Notes: generated by a model not told the origin, from the letters alone. A stretch of DNA of 50,906 nt from Halanaerobacter jeridensis (GCF_016908315.1 NZ_JAFBDQ010000018.1:1-50906), one strand, 5' to 3'; counted from the stretch's first letter, positions 8,383-19,359 are shown. Numbers and translations: made by a program.

Positions 8383-9030
8383 TTAAATTTCTTTTAAATT
8401 TTCTTTAAGGTCAGCAAATACTTCATCTAAGCTTTGCTCACCGTCAATTTTCAGTAATGAACCTCTATCTTTATAATAATCAACTACTGCTGCAGTCTTG
8501 TCATAATATACCTCTAAGCGCTCTTTAATAGTGTCTGGAGTATCATCATCTCTTTGATATAATTCTCCTCCGCATTGATCACAAACGCCTTCTTCTTGCG
8601 GTGGATTAAAATCAACATGATAAGTAGCTCCACAATCATCACAAATTCTACGACCAGATAAACGTTTAACTACTTCATCATCATTCACTTTAATATTTAC
8701 TGCAGCATCTAGTTCATAATCTAAATCATTCAGAATTTGGCTTAAAGCCTCAGCCTGATTAACAGTACGAGGAAAACCATCTAAAATAAATCCATCTTTG
8801 CAATCAGACTGAGCTAGTCTTTCCTTAACAATACCATTAGTAACTTCATCAGGAACTAATTTTCCTTGGTCAAGATATTGCTTTGCCTTTTGCCCTAATT
8901 CTGTTTCATTTTTAATAGCCTTACGAAAAATATCTCCCGTTGATATATGAGGTATACTATAATAATTTTCTAACCGAGCAGCCTGTGTACCTTTTCCTGC
9001 TCCAGGTGGCCCAAGCAGCACTAATTTCAT
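8383..9030 (-). CDS. adk: Adenylate kinase
   Basis: Adenylate kinase, 215 aa, converting AMP and ATP to two ADP. The P-loop [10 protein letters not shown] is at 7-16, the AMP-binding STGDIFR at about 30-36, and [10 protein letters not shown] at about 84-93. The lid (about 126-160) has CDDC...CDQC, the structural zinc site of Gram-positive long-form enzymes. It is 18 bp after secY, as in most spc operons. Confidence 0.98.
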   Translation of the reverse strand: MKLVLLGPPGAGKGTQAARLENYYSIPHISTGDIFRKAIKNETELGQKAKQYLDQGKLVPDEVTNGIVKERLAQSDCKDGFILDGFPRTVNQAEALSQILNDLDYELDAAVNIKVNDDEVVKRLSGRRICDDCGATYHVDFNPPQEEGVCDQCGGELYQRDDDTPDTIKERLEVYYDKTAAVVDYYKDRGSLLKIDGEQSLDEVFADLKENLKEI

Positions 9031-9047
9031 CTATATCACTCCCTAAT

Positions 9048-10307
9048 TTATTGCATAAATCCTTCATAGTGACGAGATAGTAAATAAGTTTCAACTTGCT
9101 GCATTGTTCTCAAGGCAACACCAATTACAATCAATAATGCTGTTCCGCCAAATCGAGCTTCAATACCAGTTAAATTAATTACAAAGTTCGGCAGCACCGC
9201 AACTCCGGCTAAGAATATCGCTCCAGCTAAAGTGATTCTAGTTAGAATCTTATCCAAATATTCAGCTGTTGGTCGACCAGGTCGACGCCCCGGAACAAAA
9301 CCACCATTCTGCTTCATATTATCTGCTATCTCAATTGGATTAAATTGAATTGCAGTATAGAAGTAAGTAAAGAATATAATCATTAACGCAAATAGAATAA
9401 TATATAATGGTGTCCCAGGAGATAGAGCGTTTGCTACAGCCTGAGCCCAATCCTGTTGAATAAATTGAGCAATAGTTGCTGGGAATAATAATACTGATGA
9501 AGCAAAGATTACTGGGATTACACCAGCTTGATTAACTTTCATTGGAATATGAGTAGAACGTCCCCCATAAACCTTTCTCCCCACAACTCTTTTAGAATAT
9601 TGCACTGGTACCTTACGCTGCCCCTGTTGAATGTAGATAACTACAGCAATAACTACAACAGCAATTGCAGCAAAAATTAATACATTGAAAATGTTGATTG
9701 CTCCTGCTTGCAATCTATCGAATGTATTCATTACAGCCGTTGGAAAACGAGAAATAATAGAAGCAAAGATAATGATTGAAATACCATTACCAATTCCTTT
9801 ATCAGTAATTTGCTCCCCTAACCACATCAAGAATATTGTTCCAGCAGTCAAAGTGATCACAATTGTAGCTAAATTAAAGAAGCTATTATTAGCAATTGCT
9901 CCAGTGTTTCTAATCATCATAGTAATTCCCGTACCCTGAATTAAACCTAAAACAACTGTAGCATAACGAGTATATTTAGTAATTATCTTCTTACCTTCTT
10001 GACCTTGCTTAGATAATTCTTCTAACTTAGGAATTACAACTGTTAACAATTGCATTACAATTGAAGCAGTAATATACGGACTGATACTCATTGCAAAAAT
10101 AGTAAATCTTCTTAGAGCACCACCAGAAAACATATTTAAGAATCCTAACACACCACTGCCTTGAAAAAACTGCTGTAATTTTGAAGGATCAATTCCCGGT
10201 ACTGGAATATGAGCTCCAACTCTATAAACAGCAATCATCGCCAAAACAAACAAAATTTTATTTCTTAACTCTTCTACCTTCCAGGCATTTTTTAAAGCTG
10301 ATAACAT
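9048..10307 (-). CDS. secY: Preprotein translocase subunit SecY
   Basis: SecY, 419 aa with about ten membrane segments, forms the protein-conducting channel with SecE and SecG. Recognisable parts are the N-terminal helix before TM1 (VGAHIPVPGID), the plug region after it, the YFYTAIQFNP segment near 320 and the cytoplasmic RRPGRPTAEYL loop near 345. It starts 3 bp after rplO. Confidence 0.97.
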   Translation of the reverse strand: MLSALKNAWKVEELRNKILFVLAMIAVYRVGAHIPVPGIDPSKLQQFFQGSGVLGFLNMFSGGALRRFTIFAMSISPYITASIVMQLLTVVIPKLEELSKQGQEGKKIITKYTRYATVVLGLIQGTGITMMIRNTGAIANNSFFNLATIVITLTAGTIFLMWLGEQITDKGIGNGISIIIFASIISRFPTAVMNTFDRLQAGAINIFNVLIFAAIAVVVIAVVIYIQQGQRKVPVQYSKRVVGRKVYGGRSTHIPMKVNQAGVIPVIFASSVLLFPATIAQFIQQDWAQAVANALSPGTPLYIILFALMIIFFTYFYTAIQFNPIEIADNMKQNGGFVPGRRPGRPTAEYLDKILTRITLAGAIFLAGVAVLPNFVINLTGIEARFGGTALLIVIGVALRTMQQVETYLLSRHYEGFMQ

Positions 10308-10310
10308 TTA

Positions 10311-10754
10311 TTAAATCACCTCTGCTTTCCCTCCAGCAGTTTCGATCTTCTCCACTGCAGATTGGCTATATTGATGAGCTTTAACAGTTAAAGACTTTTC
10401 TAATTGTCCATCACCTAAAATCTTAACCCCATCTTTAATTTGCTTAACTAAACCAGCATCTTTCAAATCTGCAATAGTTACTTCAGCTCCATCTTCAAAA
10501 CGATTTAAATCTGCTACATTAACGACTGAGTATTCTGTCTTAAACTTAGCATTAGAAAATCCTCGCTTTGGAAAACGTTTAAAGAAAGGAGTTTGACCTC
10601 CTTCAAATCCAGGTCTTGTGCTACCACCAGAACGAGAATTTTGACCTTTGTGACCTCGACCAGCAGTCTTACCATTTCCAGAACCAATGCCGCGGCCTTT
10701 TCTTTTTCGATTACTTTTTGCTCCTTCAGCTGGTTGTAAATCATGTAATTCCAT
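10311..10754 (-). CDS. rplO: 50S ribosomal protein L15
   Basis: L15, 147 aa, a 23S rRNA-binding protein. The Gly/Arg/Lys-rich N-terminal extension ([19 protein letters not shown], about 21-39) and [20 protein letters not shown] (about 47-66) are diagnostic. Only 35 bp separate it from rpsE, leaving no room for rpmD (L30), which normally lies between them. Confidence 0.97.
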   Translation of the reverse strand: MELHDLQPAEGAKSNRKRKGRGIGSGNGKTAGRGHKGQNSRSGGSTRPGFEGGQTPFFKRFPKRGFSNAKFKTEYSVVNVADLNRFEDGAEVTIADLKDAGLVKQIKDGVKILGDGQLEKSLTVKAHQYSQSAVEKIETAGGKAEVI

Positions 10755-10789
10755 TTCAATTCACCTCCTGAAATTATATTATGAGGAAC

Positions 10790-11296
10790 TTATCCTAATA
10801 GTTCTTCGACTGATTTACCTCTTAATTTAGCAACTTTTTCAGCATTCTTTAGACTATCTAAACCTTGAATAGCTGCTTTTACCACATTAAGTGGATTATC
10901 TGTACCTAAAGATTTAGTTAAAACATCATTAATACCTGCTAGTTCCACAACAGCACGAACTGGACCACCAGCAATTACTCCTGTACCTTTAGAAGCAGGT
11001 TTTAAAAGAACTCGCCCTGCACCAAAGACACCTGTAATTTCATGTGGTATAGTAGTATCTTCTAATGGTACTTTAACTAAATTTTTCTTTGCTGCAGCAA
11101 TACCTTTATTAATTGAATCAGCAACTTCGTTAGCTTTACCAATTGCTGTTCCTACATGTCCATTCTTATCTCCAACTACTACTAAAGTACTAAAGCTAAA
11201 TCGGCGTCCACCTTTAACTACTTTAGCAACTCGACTAATATCAACAACCCGTTCTTCTAGTTCTAAATCACTAGGATCAATAATATTTCTTGGCAT
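10790..11296 (-). CDS. rpsE: 30S ribosomal protein S5
   Basis: S5, 168 aa, important for decoding accuracy. The N-terminal dsRNA-binding-like domain shows [18 protein letters not shown] and [13 protein letters not shown], and the C-terminal domain [15 protein letters not shown]. It lies 19 bp after rplR and is followed by rplO without the usual rpmD. Confidence 0.97.
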   Translation of the reverse strand: MPRNIIDPSDLELEERVVDISRVAKVVKGGRRFSFSTLVVVGDKNGHVGTAIGKANEVADSINKGIAAAKKNLVKVPLEDTTIPHEITGVFGAGRVLLKPASKGTGVIAGGPVRAVVELAGINDVLTKSLGTDNPLNVVKAAIQGLDSLKNAEKVAKLRGKSVEELLG

Positions 11297-11314
11297 TTCT
11301 TCCCCTCCTTATGA

Positions 11315-11680
11315 TTAAAATTCTAAACCATTTTCCCGTGCAGCCTCAGCTAAGGCCTCAATTCGACCATGATAGTCAAATCCTCCACGATCAAATACAA
11401 CTTTTTCAATTCCTTTATCTAATGCCCGTTCAGCAAGATATTTTCCGACAATTTCTGCTGCTTCTTTATTACTGCTAACTTCAATTTCAGTTTTAATTTC
11501 TGTATCTACAGTAGAAGCAGAAACTAAAGTTTCTTCAGCAAAATCATCAATGATTTGGGCATAAATGTGTTTATTACTACGATAAACATTTAGACGAGGT
11601 CGATCCGGCTTACCGACAACTTTATTTCTAACTCTTTTATGTCTTCTTTCACGTGCCTCTCTATTACTTAAATCACCCAT
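11315..11680 (-). CDS. rplR: 50S ribosomal protein L18
   Basis: L18, 121 aa, binds 5S rRNA with L5 and L25. The basic [20 protein letters not shown] (about 13-32) and C-terminal [20 protein letters not shown] are characteristic. Placed between rplF and rpsE in spc-operon order. Confidence 0.97.
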   Translation of the reverse strand: MGDLSNREARERRHKRVRNKVVGKPDRPRLNVYRSNKHIYAQIIDDFAEETLVSASTVDTEIKTEIEVSSNKEAAEIVGKYLAERALDKGIEKVVFDRGGFDYHGRIEALAEAARENGLEF

Positions 11681-11703
11681 TATTGTACTCCCTCCTTCAT
11701 CAA

Positions 11704-12237
11704 TTAGCTAGTTTTTCCTTCTTTACGTCTGATTCGTTCATCAGCATATTTAATACCTTTACCATTATAAGGTTCAGGCTTTCTAATCTGTCTAATATCA
11801 GCAGCAACCTGTCCTACTAGCTGCTTATCTACACCTTCAACAATAATATTACCATCTTCTACTGTAAATTCAATATCTCCTTCAGGTTCAACAACTACTG
11901 GGTGAGAATATCCTGCTTGAATTTCTAATTTATTACCTTGTTTAACAGCTCGATATCCAACACCATTAATTTCTAGTTCTTTTTTGAATCCAGTAGTCAC
12001 TCCTTCAATCATGTTTACAATTAGACTTCTTGTTAAACCATGAGCAGATTTGTCATCTTTAGACTCAGTTGGACGATTAACAACAACTTCATCATCATCT
12101 ACTTTGATATCCATTCTTGGGTTTAAATCTTGAGTTAAACTTCCTTTTGGACCTTCAACGGTTAAAACATTATCTTCTGTAATTGAAACATCAACTTTTT
12201 CTGGAATTTCAACTGGTAAATGACCAATTCTAGACAT
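11704..12237 (-). CDS. rplF: 50S ribosomal protein L6
   Basis: L6, 177 aa from the chosen ATG, made of two related L6 domains. It starts [15 protein letters not shown] and ends with the conserved [17 protein letters not shown] followed by a basic tail. An in-frame start six codons earlier is rejected: a G/A-rich ribosome-binding site directly precedes the MSRIG start, as in other L6 proteins. Confidence 0.97.
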   Translation of the reverse strand: MSRIGHLPVEIPEKVDVSITEDNVLTVEGPKGSLTQDLNPRMDIKVDDDEVVVNRPTESKDDKSAHGLTRSLIVNMIEGVTTGFKKELEINGVGYRAVKQGNKLEIQAGYSHPVVVEPEGDIEFTVEDGNIIVEGVDKQLVGQVAADIRQIRKPEPYNGKGIKYADERIRRKEGKTS

Positions 12238-12267
12238 AAAAGTCACCCCCTCCAATATTTTTTTGAA

Positions 12268-12660
12268 TTACCATACGTAGCAAAGAACTTCTCCGCCGAT
12301 TCCATTCTTTCTTGCTTCTTTATCTGTCATTACACCTTGCGATGTAGAAATTACTGCAACTCCTAAACCACCTAATACTTTAGGTAATTCATCTTTATCA
12401 GCATATACTCTTAATCCTGGCTTACTAATTCTCTTTAAACCAGTAATTACGTCCTCTTCATTAGGACCATACTTTAAGAATAATTTCAAAGTACCTTGAG
12501 CACCATCATCATATCGGTCATATCCTTCAATAAATCCTTCTTCTTCTAAAAGATTAGCAATTGCCTCTTTTACATTAGAAGCAGGAATACTTACCTTATC
12601 TTTAGAAAGTTGAGTAGCATTTCGAATTCTTGTTAACATATCAGCTATTGGATCAGTCAT
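12268..12660 (-). CDS. rpsH: 30S ribosomal protein S8
   Basis: S8, 130 aa, binds the central domain of 16S rRNA and in many bacteria represses the spc operon. It begins [15 protein letters not shown] and ends in VLCYVW, with [20 protein letters not shown] near the end, all typical. It follows rpsN by 37 bp. Confidence 0.97.
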   Translation of the reverse strand: MTDPIADMLTRIRNATQLSKDKVSIPASNVKEAIANLLEEEGFIEGYDRYDDGAQGTLKLFLKYGPNEEDVITGLKRISKPGLRVYADKDELPKVLGGLGVAVISTSQGVMTDKEARKNGIGGEVLCYVW

Positions 12661-12697
12661 AAAACCTTACCTCCTTTCAAATTATAACACAAATTTA

Positions 12698-12883
12698 TTA
12701 CCAGCTTGCTTTTTTAACACCAGGTAATTTTCCTTCATGAGCTAATTCTCTAAAACAAATTCTACATAATTCAAATCTTCTTATAACACCAGTCGGTCTT
12801 CCACAACGGCGACATCTTCTTTCTTCACGAGTTGAATGTTTAGGCTCACTATTAGCCTTCACAACTTTAGACGTTTTAGCCAC
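12698..12883 (-). CDS. rpsN: 30S ribosomal protein S14, zinc type
   Basis: S14, 61 aa, the short zinc-binding form. It has CRRCGRPTG (C24, C27) and [22 protein letters not shown] at the end (C40, C43), giving a complete CxxC-CxxC site. Located between rplE and rpsH as in Firmicutes. Confidence 0.97.
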   Translation of the reverse strand: MAKTSKVVKANSEPKHSTREERRCRRCGRPTGVIRRFELCRICFRELAHEGKLPGVKKASW

Positions 12884-12899
12884 TTTGCCACCTCCTTAG

Positions 12900-13439
12900 T
12901 TACTGTTTAAATGGCATTTTCATTAATGATAATAATTCTTTTGCTTCTTCATCAGTTTCAGCAGAAGTTACAATTACAATGTCCATTCCTAAAATCTGAC
13001 TAACTTCTTCAACATCAATTTCAGGGAAAACAGTATAATTTTTAATTCCTAGAGAATAATTCCCACGACCATCAAATGACTTAGTAGGTAAGCCTCTAAA
13101 GTCTCTTACTCGAGGCAGCGCAACATTAATTAATTTATATAAGAATTCATACATTTTATTTTTACGTAAAGTAGCTTTGCAACCTACCGGCATTCCTTTT
13201 CTAATCTTGAAATTTGCAACAGATTTTTTAGCTCTTGTAATTACAGGATCTTGACCAGTAATTGCACTTAAACTTTCTACTGCTTCATCCAAAATAGTTG
13301 CATTTTCTGGAGCATCTCCAAGTCCCATATTAACAATAACTTTTTTAATCTCCGGTACTTCCATTACATTATCATATTCAAACTTTTCCATCAAAGCAGG
13401 AACAATTTCTTCCTTATATTGTTCTTTTAATACACTCAT
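12900..13439 (-). CDS. rplE: 50S ribosomal protein L5
   Basis: L5, 179 aa, 5S rRNA-binding protein of the central protuberance that also contacts P-site tRNA. Diagnostic parts are [16 protein letters not shown] (about 31-46), [14 protein letters not shown] and the C-terminal [18 protein letters not shown]. Full length, in normal spc order. Confidence 0.97.
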   Translation of the reverse strand: MSVLKEQYKEEIVPALMEKFEYDNVMEVPEIKKVIVNMGLGDAPENATILDEAVESLSAITGQDPVITRAKKSVANFKIRKGMPVGCKATLRKNKMYEFLYKLINVALPRVRDFRGLPTKSFDGRGNYSLGIKNYTVFPEIDVEEVSQILGMDIVIVTSAETDEEAKELLSLMKMPFKQ

Positions 13440-13467
13440 TATCTTATCCTCCCTTCCAATCTACGAT

Positions 13468-13794
13468 CTAATCTACGATTTCACCACAATTTTTGCAGTA
13501 TCTAACTTTTTCACCACTATCTAAAATCTTCTTACCAGTTCGAGAGGCTTCACTACAATGCTTACAGACTAACATAACATTCGAACTATGAATTGGTGCC
13601 TCTTGTTCCTGAATACCTCCCTGAGGATTATCCTGAGTAGGTTGTTGATGTTTCTTAACTATATTGATTCCTTCAACAACAACTCTATCATCTTCAGGAA
13701 ATGCTTTCAGAACTTCACCTTCTCTACCTTTATCTTTTCCCGCAATAACTTTAACTTGATCACCTTTTTTTACATGTAATTTACCAGTAGACAT
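13468..13794 (-). CDS. rplX: 50S ribosomal protein L24
   Basis: L24, 108 aa, an assembly initiator. The KOW motif is at about 10-27 ([18 protein letters not shown]), followed by EGINIVKKH. The C-terminal extension has two CxxC pairs (CKHC and CKNC), a possible zinc site seen in many bacterial L24 proteins. Placed between rplN and rplE. Confidence 0.96.
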   Translation of the reverse strand: MSTGKLHVKKGDQVKVIAGKDKGREGEVLKAFPEDDRVVVEGINIVKKHQQPTQDNPQGGIQEQEAPIHSSNVMLVCKHCSEASRTGKKILDSGEKVRYCKNCGEIVD

Positions 13795-13818
13795 AATTTA
13801 ACCTCCCTTCTAAACGCA

Positions 13819-14187
13819 CTATATTACTTCAGGTGCTAAAGAAATAATCCGATTAAAGCTTTTCCCTCTTAATTCTCGAGCAATTGGACCAAAAATTCTT
13901 GTTCCAACTGGTTCGTTATTATTATTTATAATTACAGCAGCATTTTCATCAAAACTAATATAAGAACCGTCGTCTCGACCTACCTCTTTATTAGTTCTAA
14001 CAATAACTGCTTTTACAACATCTCCTTTACTTACCATACCATCTGGAATAGCCTCTTTAACTGTTGCAACAATTATTTCTCCAACAGAAGCAAATCTTTT
14101 GCCAGATCCGCCTAAAACCTTAACACACAATAGTTCTCTAGCGCCTGAGTTATCGGCTACTTTCAATCTTGATTCTGCTTGAATCAT
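13819..14187 (-). CDS. rplN: 50S ribosomal protein L14
   Basis: L14, 122 aa, the standard length from the ATG at 14187 ([17 protein letters not shown]). It contacts L19 and 16S rRNA at an intersubunit bridge. The C-terminal [25 protein letters not shown] is conserved. The upstream in-frame start is rejected because GGAGGG lies inside that extension, at proper distance from the chosen ATG. Confidence 0.97.
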   Translation of the reverse strand: MIQAESRLKVADNSGARELLCVKVLGGSGKRFASVGEIIVATVKEAIPDGMVSKGDVVKAVIVRTNKEVGRDDGSYISFDENAAVIINNNNEPVGTRIFGPIARELRGKSFNRIISLAPEVI

Positions 14188-14219
14188 TCTAAACCCTCCT
14201 TTCAAATAACACTAATTAT

Positions 14220-14474
14220 CTATTTAGCTTTGCGTATAATTTCTGTTACTTTCCAAGTCTTATTCTTACTATACGGCTTAGTTTCTACTATTTCTACTTT
14301 ATCGCCTTCTTTACATTCATTCTCTTCATCATGTGCCATAAATCTAGAAGTTCTATTAATAACACGCTTATATAAATCGTGCTGGACTTTACGCTCAACT
14401 GCTACTACAACAGTCTTATCCATTTTGTCACTAACAACTTCACCAGTTCTTTTCTTACGATTGCTAGCGGCCAT
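14220..14474 (-). CDS. rpsQ: 30S ribosomal protein S17
   Basis: S17, 84 aa, an OB-fold 16S rRNA-binding protein. It shows [20 protein letters not shown] and [20 protein letters not shown], both typical. It lies 17 bp after rpmC, with GAGG before the ATG. Confidence 0.97.
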   Translation of the reverse strand: MAASNRKKRTGEVVSDKMDKTVVVAVERKVQHDLYKRVINRTSRFMAHDEENECKEGDKVEIVETKPYSKNKTWKVTEIIRKAK

Positions 14475-14491
14475 TTTATACCTCCTCTCAA

Positions 14492-14695
14492 TTAACCTTG
14501 ATTAATACCAAGATCTCGCTCATTTAAAATTGTTTTTACTCGGGCAATAGTTTTCTTAACTTCCCGGATTCTAATTGGATTTTCTAGTTGAACAGTTGCG
14601 TTTTGAAAACGCAGATTAAACAATTCATCCTTTAATTCGCTTAATTTATGCTCTAATTCTTCTGAAGTCATTTTTCGTAATTCATTAGCTTTCAT
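14492..14695 (-). CDS. rpmC: 50S ribosomal protein L29
   Basis: L29, 67 aa, lies near the tunnel exit, where SRP and trigger factor dock. The sequence [18 protein letters not shown] and [17 protein letters not shown] is typical. The ATG at 14695 overlaps the end of rplP by 11 bp; GGTGG lies about 9 bases upstream, inside rplP. Confidence 0.96.
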   Translation of the reverse strand: MKANELRKMTSEELEHKLSELKDELFNLRFQNATVQLENPIRIREVKKTIARVKTILNERDLGINQG

Positions 14696-15119
14696 CTGTG
14701 TCACCACCCATATCTTCCCGCATTACAAATTTAGTATCAATAGGCAACTTATGAGAAGCTAATCTCATAGCTTCACGGGCAATTTCTTCTTCTACACCTG
14801 AAATTTCAAACATTACACGACCTGGCTTTACAACAGCAACCCATTTTTCAGTTTCACCTTTACCGCTACCCATTCGTGTTTCAGCAGGTTTAGCAGTTAC
14901 AGGCTTATCAGGGAAAATATTAACCCAAACTTTTCCTCCTCGCTTAATATATCGAGTTAGAGCAATTCTTGCTGCCTCAATTTGACGATTTGTAATCCAA
15001 ACTGGTTCTAATGCTTGCAGGCCATATTCGCCAAAAGTAACTTCTGTTCCTCTCGATGCTTTTCCTTTAAGACGTCCACGATGTTGTTTTCTATGCTTAA
15101 CTCTTGTTGGAATTAACAT
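14685..15119 (-). CDS. rplP: 50S ribosomal protein L16
   Basis: L16, 144 aa, lies near the A-site tRNA elbow. It starts [19 protein letters not shown] and contains [19 protein letters not shown] near residue 81. The C-terminus is more acidic than usual (DMGGDTDES) and overlaps the rpmC start. Confidence 0.97.
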   Translation of the reverse strand: MLIPTRVKHRKQHRGRLKGKASRGTEVTFGEYGLQALEPVWITNRQIEAARIALTRYIKRGGKVWVNIFPDKPVTAKPAETRMGSGKGETEKWVAVVKPGRVMFEISGVEEEIAREAMRLASHKLPIDTKFVMREDMGGDTDES

Positions 15120-15134
15120 TATTTGGCCTCCTTT

Positions 15135-15788
15135 CTATTCTTCATCGTCTTCTAATTCTGGTAGAACTTCTCCTTTATAGATCCAAACTTTAACTCCAAT
15201 TTTACCATAAGTAGTATACGCTTCTGTAAAGCCGTAATCAATATCTGCTCTTAGAGTATGAAGCGGAACACTACCTTCATTATAGCCTTCAGTACGAGCC
15301 ATGTCTGCTCCACCTAGACGGCCAGCACATTCAATCTTAAATCCTTCTACGCCACCTTGACGCATAGCACGATTCATAGACTGTTTCATAGCTCTTCGGA
15401 ATGAAACTCTATTTTCTAATTGTTGAGCAACATTCTCAGCTACTAATTGTGCATTTTGATCAGGATTATCAACCTCTACTACATTAACTTGCACATTTTT
15501 ATCTGTCATTTCTTCTAAGTCTTCTCTTAGTTGATTAACTTCAGAACCACCTTTACCGATTACCATTCCTGGGCGAGCAGTATGAATGTCTAACTTTACT
15601 CTATCAGCTGCTCTTTCGATAACTATTCTAGCAATTCCTGCTTCATACATTTCTCCTTTAACGTGCTCTCTAATTTCTAAGTCTTCATGTAACAAATCAG
15701 CATATTCATCTGGTTCTGCAAACCATTTTGCATCCCAGTCTTTAATGACTCCAACTCTTAAACCATGTGGATTTATTTTTTGTCCCAT
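15135..15788 (-). CDS. rpsC: 30S ribosomal protein S3
   Basis: S3, 217 aa, part of the mRNA entry channel. The KH domain (about 39-110) has [13 protein letters not shown], and the C-terminal domain has [14 protein letters not shown] and [16 protein letters not shown]. The tail ends in an acidic LEDDEE. It follows rplV by 3 bp. Confidence 0.97.
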   Translation of the reverse strand: MGQKINPHGLRVGVIKDWDAKWFAEPDEYADLLHEDLEIREHVKGEMYEAGIARIVIERAADRVKLDIHTARPGMVIGKGGSEVNQLREDLEEMTDKNVQVNVVEVDNPDQNAQLVAENVAQQLENRVSFRRAMKQSMNRAMRQGGVEGFKIECAGRLGGADMARTEGYNEGSVPLHTLRADIDYGFTEAYTTYGKIGVKVWIYKGEVLPELEDDEE

Positions 15789-15791
15789 TCA

Positions 15792-16130
15792 TTATCCCTC
15801 CTTTTCTGCTACTTTAATAGTAATATGACTAGTTCTTTTATTAATTGGGCTCGCCTGCCCCATTGCTCTCGGTTTGTATCTTTTCATTGTCGGACCTTGG
15901 TCAACATATGCTTCAGAAACCTTAAGTTCATCAGCGATCATACCATGATTATTAACAGCATTCGCAACAGCGGAATTAAGAACTTTCTCAATTATTTCCG
16001 CAGCTTTTTTCTGTGTATTCTTTAAAATGCCAATTGCTTTGTCAACATCTTTACCCCTTACTAAATCAATAACCAACCTAGCTTTTCTTGGGGAAATTCG
16101 AACTTCCTTAGCAATAGCTTTTGCTTCCAT
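15792..16130 (-). CDS. rplV: 50S ribosomal protein L22
   Basis: L22, 112 aa, lines the peptide exit tunnel. It shows [20 protein letters not shown] (about 10-29) and the C-terminal hairpin with [22 protein letters not shown] precedes the ATG. Standard S10-operon position between rpsS and rpsC. Confidence 0.97.
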   Translation of the reverse strand: MEAKAIAKEVRISPRKARLVIDLVRGKDVDKAIGILKNTQKKAAEIIEKVLNSAVANAVNNHGMIADELKVSEAYVDQGPTMKRYKPRAMGQASPINKRTSHITIKVAEKEG

Positions 16131-16186
16131 TGTTTTACCCCCTTTATATTAAAACCATTTAAAGTTCTGTAGAGTTTCCCAGATAT

Positions 16187-16468
16187 CTACTTAAGAGATG
16201 TAGATCTTTCAGTATGTCTACTGTGTCCCCTAAATGTTCTAGTTGGAGCAAATTCTCCTAATTTGTGTCCTACCATTTCTTCAGTAATATATACCGGTAC
16301 ATGTTCTTTACCATCATGAACAGCGATTGTATGACCTACCATCTGTGGATAAATTGTTGAACTTCGGGACCAAGTCTTAACAACTTGCTTTTCCCCAGAT
16401 TCATTCATCTCCTGAATTTTAGCCAACAATTTCTCATCCACAAAAGGACGATTGTTTTGTTTAGCCAC
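16187..16468 (-). CDS. rpsS: 30S ribosomal protein S19
   Basis: S19, 93 aa, pairs with S13 in the small-subunit head. Conserved parts are [20 protein letters not shown] and the end of the protein, [18 protein letters not shown]. It is 24 bp after rplB. Confidence 0.97.
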   Translation of the reverse strand: MAKQNNRPFVDEKLLAKIQEMNESGEKQVVKTWSRSSTIYPQMVGHTIAVHDGKEHVPVYITEEMVGHKLGEFAPTRTFRGHSRHTERSTSLK

Positions 16469-16491
16469 GCATATACCTCCTTACGAATCAA

Positions 16492-17334
16492 TTATTTTTT
16501 ATTCTTTTTAGATTCATGACGTCTCTTAACAATATATTTATCAGATTCTTTTGGCTTTCTTGTCTTCTTACCCATAGTAGATTGACCCCAAGGTGTAACT
16601 GGATGTCTACCTGCAGGTTTCTTACCTTCTCCACCACCGTGTGGGTGATCATGTGGGTTCATTGCTGTACCACGAACACTTGGTCTCTTACCTAACCATC
16701 GATTTCTACCTGCTTTACCGATAGTTATATTTTCGTGGTCAACATTACTTACTTGACCAATTGTAGCTCTACATCTGATATTAACTAATCTCACTTCGCT
16801 AGAAGGCAACTTAATATGAGCATGTTTTCCTTCTTTAGCCATTAGTTGAGCTTGAGTACCAGCAGATCTAGCTAACTGTCCGCCCTTACCTGGCTTTAAT
16901 TCAACATTGTGAATAATAGTACCTACTGGAATTTCTTCCAAAGGCAAAGCATTACCCACTTCAATTTCAGCATCAGGACCTGAAACAACAGTGTCCCCTA
17001 CTTCTATATCTCGTGGTGCAATAATATATCTCTTTTCTCCATCAGCATAGTGCAATAATGCAATTCGAGATGAACGATTAGGATCATATTCTATAGTAGC
17101 AACTTTTGCTGGAATTCCATCCTTATTTCGTTTAAAGTCAATCACCCGATATTTTCTCTTATGGCCACCACCTTGATGTCTAACAGTAACTCGACCATTA
17201 GAATTACGACCGCCTGTTCTCTTTAACGGTTCAAGTAGTGACTTTTCTGGTTGATCAGTAGTAATATCTTCAAAAGCATCAACTGTCATATATCTTTTAG
17301 ATGGAGTTGTTGGTTTAAACTTTTTAATTGCCAT
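16492..17334 (-). CDS. rplB: 50S ribosomal protein L2
   Basis: L2, 280 aa, a primary 23S rRNA-binding protein needed for subunit joining and peptidyl transfer. The N-terminal RNA-binding part contains [17 protein letters not shown], and the C-terminal part the [15 protein letters not shown] loop (about 225-239), which holds the conserved histidine. Full length. Confidence 0.98.
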   Translation of the reverse strand: MAIKKFKPTTPSKRYMTVDAFEDITTDQPEKSLLEPLKRTGGRNSNGRVTVRHQGGGHKRKYRVIDFKRNKDGIPAKVATIEYDPNRSSRIALLHYADGEKRYIIAPRDIEVGDTVVSGPDAEIEVGNALPLEEIPVGTIIHNVELKPGKGGQLARSAGTQAQLMAKEGKHAHIKLPSSEVRLVNIRCRATIGQVSNVDHENITIGKAGRNRWLGKRPSVRGTAMNPHDHPHGGGEGKKPAGRHPVTPWGQSTMGKKTRKPKESDKYIVKRRHESKKNKK

Positions 17335-17362
17335 TTTTATTCCCTCCTTCTTCGGTTAAAAA

Positions 17363-17650
17363 TTATACTCCCTCAAAAATTTCAATATTGTCATCTTCAG
17401 ATAATTTAACTCTTGCCTTCTTCCATTCAGCAGTTGTACCTTCATTATATCTTAACCGTCTCTTTTTACCAGGCATGCGGCAAGTAGTAACTTTTTTTAC
17501 TGTCACATCAAAGATATCTTCTACAGCATCTTTAATCTGTGACTTATTTGAATTAAGTGCTACTTTAAAAGTATACCAATTATTTTCTTCCATATCCATC
17601 ATAGTTTTTTCAGAAATATGAGGTTCAATAATAACATCTCGTAAATTCAT
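17363..17650 (-). CDS. rplW: 50S ribosomal protein L23
   Basis: L23, 95 aa, forms the docking site for trigger factor and SRP at the tunnel exit. It shows IIEPHISEKTMMDMEENN and the C-terminal KKVTTCRMPGKKRRLRYNEG. Its first base is the last base of the rplD stop codon, so the two genes are probably translationally coupled. Confidence 0.97.
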   Translation of the reverse strand: MNLRDVIIEPHISEKTMMDMEENNWYTFKVALNSNKSQIKDAVEDIFDVTVKKVTTCRMPGKKRRLRYNEGTTAEWKKARVKLSEDDNIEIFEGV

Positions 17651-18279
17651 TATACTACTAGCACCTCCTCAACCTGGTTCACTGCATCTTCCTGCACAAT
17701 AACCTTATTACTATTTACAACATCATAAACGGTTACTTGTGTTGGCTTTACGATTCTAACACCTGGAATATTTCGAGCAGATTTATATACATTTTCAGTA
17801 ATTTCATCTAGAACAATTAATACCTTTTGATCTTTGGCATTTAAATTATCTAGCACAGATACCATCTGCTGAGTTTTTGGCTGAGCAAAATCAAAGCCAT
17901 CAACTACAACTAATTCTTCATTTCTAACTTTATCAGTTAATGCAGACTTAACAGCCAATTTTTTTACTTTCTTTGGAATGTTCTTCTTATAACTTCTTGG
18001 TTGTGGACCAAAAGTAGTTCCTCCACCAACCCAAATTGGCGACCTGATACTTCCGTGTCGAGCACGACCAGTACCTTTCTGTCTCCACGGCTTACTTCCA
18101 CCGCCATTAACTTCGCCTCGAGTTTTAGTTTTAGCAGTACCAGCTCGTTTAGCAGCTAATTGAGCATTTACTGCCTCATGAACAACATGTTCATTTATTT
18201 CAACGTCAAACACTTTATCATTTAAAGCAACATTTCCTACACTTTCTCCATTAGAATTATATAAATTTAATTCTGGCAT
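17650..18279 (-). CDS. rplD: 50S ribosomal protein L4
   Basis: L4, 209 aa, with a long loop reaching into the exit tunnel. The loop is visible as [20 protein letters not shown] (about 52-71) followed by [14 protein letters not shown]. In several bacteria L4 represses the S10 operon; I see no E. coli-type leader before rpsJ here. Confidence 0.97.
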   Translation of the reverse strand: MPELNLYNSNGESVGNVALNDKVFDVEINEHVVHEAVNAQLAAKRAGTAKTKTRGEVNGGGSKPWRQKGTGRARHGSIRSPIWVGGGTTFGPQPRSYKKNIPKKVKKLAVKSALTDKVRNEELVVVDGFDFAQPKTQQMVSVLDNLNAKDQKVLIVLDEITENVYKSARNIPGVRIVKPTQVTVYDVVNSNKVIVQEDAVNQVEEVLVV

Positions 18280-18302
18280 CTTTTTTCCTCCTTCCTCATA
18301 AC

Positions 18303-18926
18303 CTATTTAACTGTTTCAGTAATTTCTAATAGTCCTTTCTTAGGACCAGGTAAACCACCTTTGATTAATAAAACATTCTTTTCTGAATCGATTCTAACAA
18401 CTTCTAGATTTTGAACTGTTACTCTTTCACGACCCATTCTTCCTGGCATTTTTTTACCTTTGAATACTCTTGCAGGGTCAGCACTCTGGCCAATTGAACC
18501 TGGTAATCTATAATTTCGAGAACCATGAGTTTTAGGACCAGTATTAAAGTTCCATCTCTTTACGGTACCAGCAAATCCTTTACCTTTAGAAGTACCAGTT
18601 ACATCAACTTTTTCACCTTCTGCAAAGTTTTCAACTGTAACTTCATCTCCTGTTTCTAATTCTTCTGTCCCAGACATTCTAAATTCCTTAACATATTTCT
18701 TAGGACTAATCCCATGTTTTTCAAAATGTCCTTTTTCTGGTTTATTAACTCTAAATTCCTTTGCATCTTCAAATCCTAACTGTACTGCTTCATATCCATC
18801 AACAGCTTCAGTCTTCTTCTGAATCACTGGACAAGGTCCTGCTTTCACAACTGTTACTGGAACTACTTCTCCATTTTCTTTAAAAACTTGCGTCATACCA
18901 ATCTTTTTTCCTAAAATACCTTTCAT
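18303..18926 (-). CDS. rplC: 50S ribosomal protein L3
   Basis: L3, 207 aa from the ATG at 18926 (MKGILGKKIGMTQVF). The loop approaching the peptidyl transferase centre contains GTSKGKGFAGTVKRW and SIGQSADPARVFKGKKMPG. GGAGG lies 10 bases before this ATG; a GTG three codons earlier is too close to it to be the start. Confidence 0.97.
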   Translation of the reverse strand: MKGILGKKIGMTQVFKENGEVVPVTVVKAGPCPVIQKKTEAVDGYEAVQLGFEDAKEFRVNKPEKGHFEKHGISPKKYVKEFRMSGTEELETGDEVTVENFAEGEKVDVTGTSKGKGFAGTVKRWNFNTGPKTHGSRNYRLPGSIGQSADPARVFKGKKMPGRMGRERVTVQNLEVVRIDSEKNVLLIKGGLPGPKKGLLEITETVK

Positions 18927-18957
18927 CTTAAACACACCTCCTTATCAACAACCACTA

Positions 18958-19275
18958 TTATAATTTAATTTCGATATCGACACCAGCAGGTAAATCTAAT
19001 CTCATTAAAGAATCAACTGTTTTAGGTGTCGGTTCTTTAATATCAATCAATCTTTTATGAGTTCTCATCTCAAATTGTTCTCGTGCACTACTATTAATAT
19101 GAGGAGAACGAAGAATAGTAAATACTTCCTTTTTCGTTGGTAATGGTACAGGTCCAGAAACACTTGCTCCTGTTTTTTTAGCTGTATCCACAATCTTTGC
19201 TGCGGAATCATCTAGTACTTGATGTTCATAAGCTTTTAATTTAATTCTGATTTTCTCTCTAGCTTGTTCAGCCAT
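18958..19275 (-). CDS. rpsJ: 30S ribosomal protein S10
   Basis: S10, 105 aa from the ATG at 19275, also NusE in antitermination complexes. It shows [30 protein letters not shown] and the C-terminal [18 protein letters not shown] lies 8 bases upstream. It is the first gene of the S10 operon and sits just after the terminator hairpin of tuf, with no clear promoter between, so it may rely on readthrough. Confidence 0.97.
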   Translation of the reverse strand: MAEQAREKIRIKLKAYEHQVLDDSAAKIVDTAKKTGASVSGPVPLPTKKEVFTILRSPHINSSAREQFEMRTHKRLIDIKEPTPKTVDSLMRLDLPAGVDIEIKL

Positions 19276-19308
19276 TATTTTCACCCCCGATTACATAATT
19301 AAAAGCAG

Positions 19309-19340
19309 AAAAAAGATGAGGAGGAAACTTCACTCCTCAT
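19309..19340 (-). terminator. Terminator after first tuf gene
   Basis: An 8-bp perfect stem (ATGAGGAG with CTCCTCAT, 9-base loop) is flanked on both sides by A or T runs, with TCTTTTTTC on the minus strand. It lies between the end of the str operon and rpsJ. Confidence 0.8.
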
Positions 19341-19359
19341 TTTTTCCTATTTTATTTGA

